Assembly: GCA_903813345.2 (NCBI GenBank)
Contig: CAIIXF020000324.1
Coordinates: 24,001-88,000, forward strand
Reading direction: 5' to 3'
Length of the DNA: 64,000 nt
DNA from: Owenia fusiformis
Taxonomy: Eukaryota; Annelida; Polychaeta; Sabellida; Oweniidae
The notes under the pieces are model-generated. The model was given only the letters and a program-made list of their open reading frames with translations. It did no database searches and was not told the origin of the DNA. Position numbers and translations under genes: made by a program. Positions 1 to 14,952 of the stretch are shown piece after piece (position 1 is the first letter of the stretch; every line of letters starts with the position of its first letter).

Positions 1-652
1 AGATATTTGGATAAATCTACTCATGCACGTTGTTAGGGGGCTAGGCGTAGTTGCTCGGAAATTAGGTCAAATCCTTATCTGGGTCAAAGGTCGAAATCTA
101 GGTCGAAATCTGCATTTCCGCTATTTCGGCCTCTCGAGCCTCCTTAAGAAGTCAGAATCGGAGGAAAACTAGCTGGTCGGAAAGACAGTTTTCCGAGCAT
201 TAAAAAAACAGTGAACCAAATTGAAATCCGACCATTAGTTATCGAGATATACGCGTTTGAAGTTCGCGTACGGGCCACCGTTGCCGTATATCTAGACGGC
301 ACGAATACACTTGGTATACGTATCTCTGCGAACAACAGACATTTGAAAGAAAATAGGCCCGAACGATGACTAGAGCATTTCGTAAACAACGATTCCCTTC
401 CTCAAACTAACGATTGCGGAATGTAGAACGACGCGTACGCTGCTCGAATCTACGTCGAAAGCTCTATATAGACGTCTGGAAGGCCTATTTTTTGAAGGAC
501 TATTTTTTGACCTCGACGGATCCGCGAAGCACGAGCCAGACATTCTCCCCAACTACCTCCCTAGATTCCCTGTCCTTCAATCGACCATTATAGGCCCTCA
601 AAGCGTCCCTAGAGCCATTTCCCTCTATACGCGTATGGCCAAATCCTATTAT

Positions 653-686
653 GATTTTTGCTTTTGTATGTGCAAAAGCAAAAATC
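653..686. other. Perfect hairpin inside each satellite monomer
   Basis: GATTTTTGCTTTTG and its exact reverse complement flank a six-base loop, giving a 14 bp stem. The coordinates are for the first complete copy; the structure recurs in every later monomer about 18 bp after the ATGGCC landmark. It is the strongest dyad I see in the monomer. The array ends exactly where this hairpin would start in the last copy. Confidence 0.85.
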
Positions 687-3600
687 TTTCTAACCACACG
701 TTCTCATCAACGAGAGATATTTGGATAAATCTACTCATGCACGTTGTTAGGGGGCTAGGCGTAGTTGCTCGGAAATTAGGTCAAATCCTTATCTGGGTCA
801 AAGGTCGAAATCTAGGTCGAAATCTGCATTTCCGCTATTTCGGCCTCTCGAGCCTCCTTAAGAAGTCAGAATCGGAGGAAAACTAGCTGGTCGGAAAGAC
901 AGTTTTCCGAGCATTAAAAAAACAGTGAACCAAATTGAAATCCGACCATTAGTTATCGAGATATACGCGTTTGAAGTTCGCGTACGGGCCACCGTTGCCG
1001 TATATCTAGACGGCACGAATACACTTGGTATACGTATCTCTGCGAACAACAGACATTTGAAAGAAAATAGGCCCGAACGATGACTAGAGCATTTCGTAAA
1101 CAACGATTCCCTCCTCAAACTAACGATTGCGGAATGTAGAACGACGCGTACGCTGCTCGAATCTACGTCGAAAGCTCTATATAGACGTCTGGAAGGCCTA
1201 TTTTTTGAAGGACTATTTTTTGACCTCGACGGATCCGCGAAGCACGAGCCAGACATTCTCCCCAACTACCTCCCTAGATTCCCTGTCCTTCAATCGACCA
1301 TTATAGGCCCTCAAAGCGTCCCTAGAGCCATTTCCCTCTATACGCGTATGGCCAAATCCTATTATGATTTTTGCTTTTGTATGTGCAAAAGCAAAAATCT
1401 TTCTAACCACACGTTCTCATCAACGAGAGATATTTGGATAAATCTACTCATGCACGTTGTTAGGGGGCTAGGCGTAGTTGCTCGGAAATTAGGTCAAATC
1501 CTTATCTGGGTCAAAGGTCGAAATCTAGGTCGAAATCTGCATTTCCGCTATTTCGGCCTCTCGAGCCTCCTTAAGAAGTCAGAATCGGAGGAAAACTAGC
1601 TGGTCGGAAAGACAGTTTTCCGAGCATTAAAAAAACAGTGAACCAAATTGAAATCCGACCATTAGTTATCGAGATATACGCGTTTGAAGTTCGCGTACGG
1701 GCCACCGTTGCCGTATATCTAGACGGCACGAATACACTTGGTATACGTATCTCTGCGAACAACAGACATTTGAAAGAAAATAGGCCCGAACGATGACTAG
1801 AGCATTTCGTAAACAACGATTCCCTTCCTCAAACTAACGATTGCGGAATGTAGAACGACGCGTACGCTGCTCGAATCTACGTCGAAAGCTCTATATAGAC
1901 GTCTGGAAGGCCTATTTTTTGAAGGACTATTTTTTGACCTCGACGGATCCGCGAAGCACGAGCCAGACATTCTCCCCAACTACCTCCCTAGATTCCCTGT
2001 CCTTCAATCGACCATTATAGGCCCTCAAAGCGTCCCTAGAGCCATTTCCCTCTATACGCGTATGGCCAAATCCTATTATGATTTTTGCTTTTGTATGTGC
2101 AAAAGCAAAAATCTTTCTAACCACACGTTCTCATCAACGAGAGATATTTGGATAAATCTACTCATGCACGTTGTTAGGGGGCTAGGCGTAGTTGCTCGGA
2201 AATTAGGTCAAATCCTTATCTGGGTCAAAGGTCGAAATCTAGGTCGAAATCTGCATTTCCGCTATTTCGGCCTCTCGAGCCTCCTTAAGAAGTCAGAATC
2301 GGAGGAAAACTAGCTGGTCGGAAAGACAGTTTTCCGAGCATTAAAAAAACAGTGAACCAAATTGAAATCCGACCATTAGTTATCGAGATATACGCGTTTG
2401 AAGTTCGCGTACGGGCCACCGTTGCCGTATATCTAGACGGCACGAATACACTTGGTATACGTATCTCTGCGAACAACAGACATTTGAAAGAAAATAGGCC
2501 CGAACGATGACTAGAGCATTTCGTAAACAACGATTCCCTCCTCAAACTAACGATTGCGGAATGTAGAACGACGCGTACGCTGCTCGAATCTACGTCGAAA
2601 GCTCTATATAGACGTCTGGAAGGCCTATTTTTTGAAGGACTATTTTTTGACCTCGACGGATCCGCGAAGCACGAGCCAGACATTCTCCCCAACTACCTCC
2701 CTAGATTCCCTGTCCTTCAATCGACCATTATAGGCCCTCAAAGCGTCCCTAGAGCCATTTCCCTCTATACGCGTATGGCCAAATCCTATTATGATTTTTG
2801 CTTTTGTATGTGCAAAAGCAAAAATCTTTCTAACCACACGTTCTCATCAACGAGAGATATTTGGATAAATCTACTCATGCACGTTGTTAGGGGGCTAGGC
2901 GTAGTTGCTCGGAAATTAGGTCAAATCCTTATCTGGGTCAAAGGTCGAAATCTAGGTCGAAATCTGCATTTCCGCTATTTCGGCCTCTCGAGCCTCCTTA
3001 AGAAGTCAGAATCGGAGGAAAACTAGCTGGTCGGAAAGACAGTTTTCCGAGCATTAAAAAAACAGTGAACCAAATTGAAATCCGACCATTAGTTATCGAG
3101 ATATACGCGTTTGAAGTTCGCGTACGGGCCACCGTTGCCGTATATCTAGACGGCACGAATACACTTGGTATACGTATCTCTGCGAACAACAGACATTTGA
3201 AAGAAAATAGGCCCGAACGATGACTAGAGCATTTCGTAAACAACGATTCCCTCCTCAAACTAACGATTGCGGAATGTAGAACGACGCGTACGCTGCTCGA
3301 ATCTACGTCGAAAGCTCTATATAGACGTCTGGAAGGCCTATTTTTTGAAGGACTATTTTTTGACCTCGACGGATCCGCGAAGCACGAGCCAGACATTCTC
3401 CCCAACTACCTCCCTAGATTCCCTGTCCTTCAATCGACCATTATAGGCCCTCAAAGCGTCCCTAGAGCCATTTCCCTCTATACGCGTATGGCCAAATCCT
3501 ATTATGATTTTTGCTTTTGTATGTGCAAAAGCAAAAATCTTTCTAACCACACGTTCTCATCAACGAGAGATATTTGGATAAATCTACTCATGCACGTTGT

Positions 3601-6600
3601 TAGGGGGCTAGGCGTAGTTGCTCGGAAATTAGGTCAAATCCTTATCTGGGTCAAAGGTCGAAATCTAGGTCGAAATCTGCATTTCCGCTATTTCGGCCTC
3701 TCGAGCCTCCTTAAGAAGTCAGAATCGGAGGAAAACTAGCTGGTCGGAAAGACAGTTTTCCGAGCATTAAAAAAACAGTGAACCAAATTGAAATCCGACC
3801 ATTAGTTATCGAGATATACGCGTTTGAAGTTCGCGTACGGGCCACCGTTGCCGTATATCTAGACGGCACGAATACACTTGGTATACGTATCTCTGCGAAC
3901 AACAGACATTTGAAAGAAAATAGGCCCGAACGATGACTAGAGCATTTCGTAAACAACGATTCCCTTCCTCAAACTAACGATTGCGGAATGTAGAACGACG
4001 CGTACGCTGCTCGAATCTACGTCGAAAGCTCTATATAGACGTCTGGAAGGCCTATTTTTGAAGGACTATTTTTTGACCTCGACGGATCCGCGAAGCACGA
4101 GCCAGACATTCTCCCCAACTACCTCCCTAGATTCCCTGTCCTTCAATCGACCATTATAGGCCCTCAAAGCGTCCCTAGAGCCATTTCCCTCTATACGCGT
4201 ATGGCCAAATCCTATTATGATTTTTGCTTTTGTATGTGCAAAAGCAAAAATCTTTCTAACCACACGTTCTCATCAACGAGAGATATTTGGATAAATCTAC
4301 TCATGCACGTTGTTAGGGGGCTAGGCGTAGTTGCTCGGAAATTAGGTCAAATCCTTATCTGGGTCAAAGGTCGAAATCTAGGTCGAAATCTGCATTTCCG
4401 CTATTTCGGCCTCTCGAGCCTCCTTAAGAAGTCAGAATCGGAGGAAAACTAGCTGGTCGGAAAGACAGTTTTCCGAGCATTAAAAAAACAGTGAACCAAA
4501 TTGAAATCCGACCATTAGTTATCGAGATATACGCGTTTGAAGTTCGCGTACGGGCCACCGTTGCCGTATATCTAGACGGCACGAATACACTTGGTATACG
4601 TATCTCTGCGAACAACAGACATTTGAAAGAAAATAGGCCCGAACGATGACTAGAGCATTTCGTAAACAACGATTCCCTCCCTCAAACTAACGATTGCGGA
4701 ATGTAGAACGACGCGTACGCTGCTCGAATCTACGTCGAAAGCTCTATATAGACGTCTGGAAGGCCTATTTTTTGAAGGACTATTTTTTGACCTCGACGGA
4801 TCCGCGAAGCACGAGCCAGACATTCTCCCCAACTACCTCCCTAGATTCCCTGTCCTTCAATCGACCATTATAGGCCCTCAAAGCGTCCCTAGAGCCATTT
4901 CCCTCTATACGCGTATGGCCAAATCCTATTATGATTTTTGCTTTTGTATGTGCAAAAGCAAAAATCTTTCTAACCACACGTTCTCATCAACGAGAGATAT
5001 TTGGATAAATCTACTCATGCACGTTGTTAGGGGGCTAGGCGTAGTTGCTCGGAAATTAGGTCAAATCCTTATCTGGGTCAAAGGTCGAAATCTAGGTCGA
5101 AATCTGCATTTCCGCTATTTCGGCCTCTCGAGCCTCCTTAAGAAGTCAGAATCGGAGGAAAACTAGCTGGTCGGAAAGACAGTTTTCCGAGCATTAAAAA
5201 AACAGTGAACCAAATTGAAATCCGACCATTAGTTATCGAGATATACGCGTTTGAAGTTCGCGTACGGGCCACCGTTGCCGTATATCTAGACGGCACGAAT
5301 ACACTTGGTATACGTATCTCTGCGAACAACAGACATTTGAAAGAAAATAGGCCCGAACGATGACTAGAGCATTTCGTAAACAACGATTCCCTCCCTCAAA
5401 CTAACGATTGCGGAATGTAGAACGACGCGTACGCTGCTCGAATCTACGTCGAAAGCTCTATATAGACGTCTGGAAGGCCTATTTTTTGAAGGACTATTTT
5501 TTGACCTCGACGGATCCGCGAAGCACGAGCCAGACATTCTCCCCAACTACCTCCCTAGATTCCCTGTCCTTCAATCGACCATTATAGGCCCTCAAAGCGT
5601 CCCTAGAGCCATTTCCCTCTATACGCGTATGGCCAAATCCTATTATGATTTTTGCTTTTGTATGTGCAAAAGCAAAAATCTTTCTAACCACACGTTCTCA
5701 TCAACGAGAGATATTTGGATAAATCTACTCATGCACGTTGTTAGGGGGCTAGGCGTAGTTGCTCGGAAATTAGGTCAAATCCTTATCTGGGTCAAAGGTC
5801 GAAATCTAGGTCGAAATCTGCATTTCCGCTATTTCGGCCTCTCGAGCCTCCTTAAGAAGTCAGAATCGGAGGAAAACTAGCTGGTCGGAAAGACAGTTTT
5901 CCGAGCATTAAAAAAACAGTGAACCAAATTGAAATCCGACCATTAGTTATCGAGATATACGCGTTTGAAGTTCGCGTACGGGCCACCGTTGCCGTATATC
6001 TAGACGGCACGAATACACTTGGTATACGTATCTCTGCGAACAACAGACATTTGAAAGAAAATAGGCCCGAACGATGACTAGAGCATTTCGTAAACAACGA
6101 TTCCCTTCCTCAAACTAACGATTGCGGAATGTAGAACGACGCGTACGCTGCTCGAATCTACGTCGAAAGCTCTATATAGACGTCTGGAAGGCCTATTTTT
6201 TGAAGGACTATTTTTTGACCTCGACGGATCCGCGAAGCACGAGCCAGACATTCTCCCCAACTACCTCCCTAGATTCCCTGTCCTTCAATCGACCATTATA
6301 GGCCCTCAAAGCGTCCCTAGAGCCATTTCCCTCTATACGCGTATGGCCAAATCCTATTATGATTTTTGCTTTTGTATGTGCAAAAGCAAAAATCTTTCTA
6401 ACCACACGTTCTCATCAACGAGAGATATTTGGATAAATCTACTCATGCACGTTGTTAGGGGGCTAGGCGTAGTTGCTCGGAAATTAGGTCAAATCCTTAT
6501 CTGGGTCAAAGGTCGAAATCTAGGTCGAAATCTGCATTTCCGCTATTTCGGCCTCTCGAGCCTCCTTAAGAAGTCAGAATCGGAGGAAAACTAGCTGGTC

Positions 6601-9600
6601 GGAAAGACAGTTTTCCGAGCATTAAAAAAACAGTGAACCAAATTGAAATCCGACCATTAGTTATCGAGATATACGCGTTTGAAGTTCGCGTACGGGCCAC
6701 CGTTGCCGTATATCTAGACGGCACGAATACACTTGGTATACGTATCTCTGCGAACAACAGACATTTGAAAGAAAATAGGCCCGAACGATGACTAGAGCAT
6801 TTCGTAAACAACGATTCCCTTCCTCAAACTAACGATTGCGGAATGTAGAACGACGCGTACGCTGCTCGAATCTACGTCGAAAGCTCTATATAGACGTCTG
6901 GAAGGCCTATTTTTTGAAGGACTATTTTTTGACCTCGACGGATCCGCGAAGCACGAGCCAGACATTCTCCCCAACTACCTCCCTAGATTCCCTGTCCTTC
7001 AATCGACCATTATAGGCCCTCAAAGCGTCCCTAGAGCCATTTCCCTCTATACGCGTATGGCCAAATCCTATTATGATTTTTGCTTTTGTATGTGCAAAAG
7101 CAAAAATCTTTCTAACCACACGTTCTCATCAACGAGAGATATTTGGATAAATCTACTCATGCACGTTGTTAGGGGGCTAGGCGTAGTTGCTCGGAAATTA
7201 GGTCAAATCCTTATCTGGGTCAAAGGTCGAAATCTAGGTCGAAATCTGCATTTCCGCTATTTCGGCCTCTCGAGCCTCCTTAAGAAGTCAGAATCGGAGG
7301 AAAACTAGCTGGTCGGAAAGACAGTTTTCCGAGCATTAAAAAAACAGTGAACCAAATTGAAATCCGACCATTAGTTATCGAGATATACGCGTTTGAAGTT
7401 CGCGTACGGGCCACCGTTGCCGTATATCTAGACGGCACGAATACACTTGGTATACGTATCTCTGCGAACAACAGACATTTGAAAGAAAATAGGCCCGAAC
7501 GATGACTAGAGCATTTCGTAAACAACGATTCCCTTCCTCAAACTAACGATTGCGGAATGTAGAACGACGCGTACGCTGCTCGAATCTACGTCGAAAGCTC
7601 TATATAGACGTCTGGAAGGCCTATTTTTGAAGGACTATTTTTTGACCTCGACGGATCCGCGAAGCACGAGCCAGACATTCTCCCCAACTACCTCCCTAGA
7701 TTCCCTGTCCTTCAATCGACCATTATAGGCCCTCAAAGCGTCCCTAGAGCCATTTCCCTCTATACGCGTATGGCCAAATCCTATTATGATTTTTGCTTTT
7801 GTATGTGCAAAAGCAAAAATCTTTCTAACCACACGTTCTCATCAACGAGAGATATTTGGATAAATCTACTCATGCACGTTGTTAGGGGGCTAGGCGTAGT
7901 TGCTCGGAAATTAGGTCAAATCCTTATCTGGGTCAAAGGTCGAAATCTAGGTCGAAATCTGCATTTCCGCTATTTCGGCCTCTCGAGCCTCCTTAAGAAG
8001 TCAGAATCGGAGGAAAACTAGCTGGTCGGAAAGACAGTTTTCCGAGCATTAAAAAAACAGTGAACCAAATTGAAATCCGACCATTAGTTATCGAGATATA
8101 CGCGTTTGAAGTTCGCGTACGGGCCACCGTTGCCGTATATCTAGACGGCACGAATACACTTGGTATACGTATCTCTGCGAACAACAGACATTTGAAAGAA
8201 AATAGGCCCGAACGATGACTAGAGCATTTCGTAAACAACGATTCCCTCCTCAAACTAACGATTGCGGAATGTAGAACGACGCGTACGCTGCTCGAATCTA
8301 CGTCGAAAGCTCTATATAGACGTCTGGAAGGCCTATTTTTTGAAGGACTATTTTTTGACCTCGACGGATCCGCGAAGCACGAGCCAGACATTCTCCCCAA
8401 CTACCTCCCTAGATTCCCTGTCCTTCAATCGACCATTATAGGCCCTCAAAGCGTCCCTAGAGCCATTTCCCTCTATACGCGTATGGCCAAATCCTATTAT
8501 GATTTTTGCTTTTGTATGTGCAAAAGCAAAAATCTTTCTAACCACACGTTCTCATCAACGAGAGATATTTGGATAAATCTACTCATGCACGTTGTTAGGG
8601 GGCTAGGCGTAGTTGCTCGGAAATTAGGTCAAATCCTTATCTGGGTCAAAGGTCGAAATCTAGGTCGAAATCTGCATTTCCGCTATTTCGGCCTCTCGAG
8701 CCTCCTTAAGAAGTCAGAATCGGAGGAAAACTAGCTGGTCGGAAAGACAGTTTTCCGAGCATTAAAAAAACAGTGAACCAAATTGAAATCCGACCATTAG
8801 TTATCGAGATATAGCGTTTGAAGTTCGCGTACGGGCCACCGTTGCCGTATATCTAGACGGCACGAATACACTTGGTATACGTATCTCTGCGAACAACAGA
8901 CATTTGAAAGAAAATAGGCCCGAACGATGACTAGAGCATTTCGTAAACAACGATTCCCTCCCTCAAACTAACGATTGCGGAATGTAGAACGACGCGTACG
9001 CTGCTCGAATCTACGTCGAAAGCTCTATATAGACGTCTGGAAGGCCTATTTTTTGAAGGACTATTTTTTGACCTCGACGGATCCGCGAAGCACGAGCCAG
9101 ACATTCTCCCCAACTACCTCCCTAGATTCCCTGTCCTTCAATCGACCATTATAGGCCCTCAAAGCGTCCCTAGAGCCATTTCCCTCTATACGCGTATGGC
9201 CAAATCCTATTATGATTTTTGCTTTTGTATGTGCAAAAGCAAAAATCTTTCTAACCACACGTTCTCATCAACGAGAGATATTTGGATAAATCTACTCATG
9301 CACGTTGTTAGGGGGCTAGGCGTAGTTGCTCGGAAATTAGGTCAAATCCTTATCTGGGTCAAAGGTCGAAATCTAGGTCGAAATCTGCATTTCCGCTATT
9401 TCGGCCTCTCGAGCCTCCTTAAGAAGTCAGAATCGGAGGAAAACTAGCTGGTCGGAAAGACAGTTTTCCGAGCATTAAAAAAACAGTGAACCAAATTGAA
9501 ATCCGACCATTAGTTATCGAGATATACGCGTTTGAAGTTCGCGTACGGGCCACCGTTGCCGTATATCTAGACGGCACGAATACACTTGGTATACGTATCT

Positions 9601-9909
9601 CTGCGAACAACAGACATTTGAAAGAAAATAGGCCCGAACGATGACTAGAGCATTTCGTAAACAACGATTCCCTTCCTCAAACTAACGATTGCGGAATGTA
9701 GAACGACGCGTACGCTGCTCGAATCTACGTCGAAAGCTCTATATAGACGTCTGGAAGGCCTATTTTTTGAAGGACTATTTTTTGACCTCGACGGATCCGC
9801 GAAGCACGAGCCAGACATTCTCCCCAACTACCTCCCTAGATTCCCTGTCCTTCAATCGACCATTATAGGCCCTCAAAGCGTCCCTAGAGCCATTTCCCTC
9901 TATACGCGT

Positions 9910-12900
9910 ATGGCCAAATCCTATTATGATTTTTGCTTTTGTATGTGCAAAAGCAAAAATCTTTCTAACCACACGTTCTCATCAACGAGAGATATTTGGA
10001 TAAATCTACTCATGCACGTTGTTAGGGGGCTAGGCGTAGTTGCTCGGAAATTAGGTCGAATCCTTATCTGGGTCAAAGGTCGAAATCTAGGTCGAAATCT
10101 GCATTTCCGCTATTTCGGCCCTCTCGAGCCTCCTTAAGAAGTCAGAATCGGAGGAAAACTAGCTGGTCGGAAAGACAGTTTTCCGAGCATTAAAAAAACA
10201 GTGAACCAAATTGAAATCCGACCATTAGTTATCGAGATATAGGCGTTTGAAGTTCGCGTACGGGCCACCGTTGCCGTATATCTAGACGGCACGAATACAC
10301 TTGGTATACGTATCTCTGCGAACAACAGACATTTGAAAGAAAATAGGCCCGAACGATGACTAGAGCATTTCGTAAACAACGATTCCCTCCCTCAAACTAA
10401 CGATTGCGGAATGTAGAACGACGCGTACGCTGCTCGAATCTACGTCGAAAGCTCTATATAGACGTCTGGAAGGCCTATTTTTTGAAGGACTATTTTTTGA
10501 CCTCGACGGATCCGCGAAGCACGAGCCAGACATTCTCCCCAACTACCTCCCTAGATTCCCTGTCCTTCAATCGACCATTATAGGCCCTCAAAGCGTCCCT
10601 AGAGCCATTTCCCTCTATACGCGTATGGCCAAATCCTATTATGATTTTTGCTTTTGTATGTGCAAAAGCAAAAATCTTTCTAACCACACGTTCTCATCAA
10701 CGAGAGATATTTGGATAAATCTACTCATGCACGTTGTTAGGGGGCTAGGCGTAGTTGCTCGGAAATTAGGTCGAATCCTTATCTGGGTCAAAGGTCGAAA
10801 TCTAGGTCGAAATCTGCATTTCCGCTATTTCGGCCTCTCGAGCCTCCTTAAGAAGTCAGAATCGGAGGAAAACTAGCTGGTCGGAAAGACAGTTTTCCGA
10901 GCATTAAAAAAACAGTGAACCAAATTGAAATCCGACCATTAGTTATCGAGATATAGGCGTTTGAAGTTCGCGTACGGGCCACCGTTGCCGTATATCTAGA
11001 CGGCACGAATACACTTGGTATACGTATCTCTGCGAACAACAGACATTTGAAAGAAAATAGGCCCGAACGATGACTAGAGCATTTCGTAAACAACGATTCC
11101 CTCCCTCAAACTAACGATTGCGGAATGTAGAACGACGCGTACGCTGCTCGAATCTACGTCGAAAGCTCTATATAGACGTCTGGAAGGCCTATTTTTTGAA
11201 GGACTATTTTTTGACCTCGACGGATCCGCGAAGCACGAGCCAGACATTCTCCCCAACTACCTCCCTAGATTCCCTGTCCTTCAATCGACCATTATAGGCC
11301 CTCAAAGCGTCCCTAGAGCCATTTCCCTCTATACGCGTATGGCCAAATCCTATTATGATTTTTGCTTTTGTATGTGCAAAAGCAAAAATCTTTCTAACCA
11401 CACGTTCTCATCAACGAGAGATATTTGGATAAATCTACTCATGCACGTTGTTAGGGGGCTAGGCGTAGTTGCTCGGAAATTAGGTCGAATCCTTATCTGG
11501 GTCAAAGGTCGAAATCTAGGTCGAAATCTGCATTTCCGCTATTTCGGCCTCTCGAGCCTCCTTAAGAAGTCAGAATCGGAGGAAAACTAGCTGGTCGGAA
11601 AGACAGTTTTCCGAGCATTAAAAAAACAGTGAACCAAATTGAAATCCGACCATTAGTTATCGAGATATAGGCGTTTGAAGTTCGCGTACGGGCCACCGTT
11701 GCCGTATATCTAGACGGCACGAATACACTTGGTATACGTATCTCTGCGAACAACAGACATTTGAAAGAAAATAGGCCCGAACGATGACTAGAGCATTTCG
11801 TAAACAACGATTCCCTCCCTCAAACTAACGATTGCGGAATGTAGAACGACGCGTACGCTGCTCGAATCTACGTCGAAAGCTCTATATAGACGTCTGGAAG
11901 GCCTATTTTTTGAAGGACTATTTTTTGACCTCGACGGATCCGCGAAGCACGAGCCAGACATTCTCCCCAACTACCTCCCTAGATTCCCTGTCCTTCAATC
12001 GACCATTATAGGCCCTCAAAGCGTCCCTAGAGCCATTTCCCTCTATACGCGTATGGCCAAATCCTATTATGATTTTTGCTTTTGTATGTGCAAAAGCAAA
12101 AATCTTTCTAACCACACGTTCTCATCAACGAGAGATATTTGGATAAATCTACTCATGCACGTTGTTAGGGGGCTAGGCGTAGTTGCTCGGAAATTAGGTC
12201 GAATCCTTATCTGGGTCAAAGGTCGAAATCTAGGTCGAAATCTGCATTTCCGCTATTTCGGCCTCTCGAGCCTCCTTAAGAAGTCAGAATCGGAGGAAAA
12301 CTAGCTGGTCGGAAAGACAGTTTTCCGAGCATTAAAAAAACAGTGAACCAAATTGAAATCCGACCATTAGTTATCGAGATATAGGCGTTTGAAGTTCGCG
12401 TACGGGCCACCGTTGCCGTATATCTAGACGGCACGAATACACTTGGTATACGTATCTCTGCGAACAACAGACATTTGAAAGAAAATAGGCCCGAACGATG
12501 ACTAGAGCATTTCGTAAACAACGATTCCCTCCCTCAAACTAACGATTGCGGAATGTAGAACGACGCGTACGCTGCTCGAATCTACGTCGAAAGCTCTATA
12601 TAGACGTCTGGAAGGCCTATTTTTTGAAGGACTATTTTTTGACCTCGACGGATCCGCGAAGCACGAGCCAGACATTCTCCCCAACTACCTCCCTAGATTC
12701 CCTGTCCTTCAATCGACCATTATAGGCCCTCAAAGCGTCCCTAGAGCCATTTCCCTCTATACGCGTATGGCCAAATCCTATTATGATTTTTGCTTTTGTA
12801 TGTGCAAAAGCAAAAATCTTTCTAACCACACGTTCTCATCAACGAGAGATATTTGGATAAATCTACTCATGCACGTTGTTAGGGGGCTAGGCGTAGTTGC

Positions 12901-14926
12901 TCGGAAATTAGGTCGAATCCTTATCTGGGTCAAAGGTCGAAATCTAGGTCGAAATCTGCATTTCCGCTATTTCGGCCTCTCGAGCCTCCTTAAGAAGTCA
13001 GAATCGGAGGAAAACTAGCTGGTCGGAAAGACAGTTTTCCGAGCATTAAAAAAACAGTGAACCAAATTGAAATCCGACCATTAGTTATCGAGATATAGGC
13101 GTTTGAAGTTCGCGTACGGGCCACCGTTGCCGTATATCTAGACGGCACGAATACACTTGGTATACGTATCTCTGCGAACAACAGACATTTGAAAGAAAAT
13201 AGGCCCGAACGATGACTAGAGCATTTCGTAAACAACGATTCCCTCCCTCAAACTAACGATTGCGGAATGTAGAACGACGCGTACGCTGCTCGAATCTACG
13301 TCGAAAGCTCTATATAGACGTCTGGAAGGCCTATTTTTTGAAGGACTATTTTTTGACCTCGACGGATCCGCGAAGCACGAGCCAGACATTCTCCCCAACT
13401 ACCTCCCTAGATTCCCTGTCCTTCAATCGACCATTATAGGCCCTCAAAGCGTCCCTAGAGCCATTTCCCTCTATACGCGTATGGCCAAATCCTATTATGA
13501 TTTTTGCTTTTGTATGTGCAAAAGCAAAAATCTTTCTAACCACACGTTCTCATCAACGAGAGATATTTGGATAAATCTACTCATGCACGTTGTTAGGGGG
13601 CTAGGCGTAGTTGCTCGGAAATTAGGTCGAATCCTTATCTGGGTCAAAGGTCGAAATCTAGGTCGAAATCTGCATTTCCGCTATTTCGGCCTCTCGAGCC
13701 TCCTTAAGAAGTCAGAATCGGAGGAAAACTAGCTGGTCGGAAAGACAGTTTTCCGAGCATTAAAAAAACAGTGAACCAAATTGAAATCCGACCATTAGTT
13801 ATCGAGATATAGGCGTTTGAAGTTCGCGTACGGGCCACCGTTGCCGTATATCTAGACGGCACGAATACACTTGGTATACGTATCTCTGCGAACAACAGAC
13901 ATTTGAAAGAAAATAGGCCCGAACGATGACTAGAGCATTTCGTAAACAACGATTCCCTCCCTCAAACTAACGATTGCGGAATGTAGAACGACGCGTACGC
14001 TGCTCGAATCTACGTCGAAAGCTCTATATAGACGTCTGGAAGGCCTATTTTTTGAAGGACTATTTTTTGACCTCGACGGATCCGCGAAGCACGAGCCAGA
14101 CATTCTCCCCAACTACCTCCCTAGATTCCCTGTCCTTCAATCGACCATTATAGGCCCTCAAAGCGTCCCTAGAGCCATTTCCCTCTATACGCGTATGGCC
14201 AAATCCTATTATGATTTTTGCTTTTGTATGTGCAAAAGCAAAAATCTTTCTAACCACACGTTCTCATCAACGAGAGATATTTGGATAAATCTACTCATGC
14301 ACGTTGTTAGGGGGCTAGGCGTAGTTGCTCGGAAATTAGGTCGAATCCTTATCTGGGTCAAAGGTCGAAATCTAGGTCGAAATCTGCATTTCCGCTATTT
14401 CGGCCTCTCGAGCCTCCTTAAGAAGTCAGAATCGGAGGAAAACTAGCTGGTCGGAAAGACAGTTTTCCGAGCATTAAAAAAACAGTGAACCAAATTGAAA
14501 TCCGACCATTAGTTATCGAGATATAGGCGTTTGAAGTTCGCGTACGGGCCACCGTTGCCGTATATCTAGACGGCACGAATACACTTGGTATACGTATCTC
14601 TGCGAACAACAGACATTTGAAAGAAAATAGGCCCGAACGATGACTAGAGCATTTCGTAAACAACGATTCCCTCCCTCAAACTAACGATTGCGGAATGTAG
14701 AACGACGCGTACGCTGCTCGAATCTACGTCGAAAGCTCTATATAGACGTCTGGAAGGCCTATTTTTTGAAGGACTATTTTTTGACCTCGACGGATCCGCG
14801 AAGCACGAGCCAGACATTCTCCCCAACTACCTCCCTAGATTCCCTGTCCTTCAATCGACCATTATAGGCCCTCAAAGCGTCCCTAGAGCCATTTCCCTCT
14901 ATACGCGTATGGCCAAATCCTATTAT
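9910..14926. repeat. Right-hand homogenised subfamily of the satellite
   Basis: From about 10056 rightward every monomer reads AGGTCGAATCC where the left block has AGGTCAAATCC. From about 10240 every copy reads GATATAGGCG instead of GATATACGCG, and all carry the CCCTCCCTC form of the indel site. The left block is mixed at the indel site. The copy at about 8810 has GATATAGCG, which could be an intermediate or an independent deletion. One copy at about 10117 has an extra C (GGCCCTCTC). The array therefore has two blocks with different homogenisation histories. Confidence 0.85.
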
Positions 14927-14927
14927 T

Positions 14928-14952
14928 AGACTCCAGATGAAATCTGGAGTCT
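14928..14952. other. 11 bp perfect hairpin at the satellite edge
   Basis: AGACTCCAGAT, loop GAA, then ATCTGGAGTCT. It begins immediately after the last satellite bases and marks the junction with the flanking repeat family. Related words (TCTGGAGTCT) recur near 16304 at the edge of the next 1.37 kb unit, so it is probably part of that family rather than of the satellite. Confidence 0.8.

Larger units (their letters stand above)
1..14926. repeat. Satellite array, ~714 bp monomer, about 21 copies
   Basis: The same block recurs every 713-715 bp. The landmark ATGGCCAAATCCTATTAT occurs at 635, 1348, 2062, 2775, 3488, 4201, 4915, 5629, 6343, 7057, 7770, 8483, 9196, 9910, 10625, 11339, 12053, 12767, 13481, 14195 and, cut short, at 14909. 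Copies differ by only a few substitutions and one-base indels: a 5-6 T run, a CCCTTCCTC / CCCTCCTC / CCCTCCCTC site, and two marker SNPs. All copies are head to tail and the array starts outside the window. Open frames of 60-135 codons on both strands recur with the monomer. They break at one-base indels between copies, so I do not call them genes. The monomer looks richer in G+C than the AT-rich flank. Function is unknown; the near identity implies recent amplification or homogenisation. Confidence 0.97.

Noticed and set aside
635-14826. Recurring 60-135 codon frames in the satellite (both strands)
   Set aside because: They recur only because the monomer recurs, overlap on both strands, and merge or split at one-base indels between copies.
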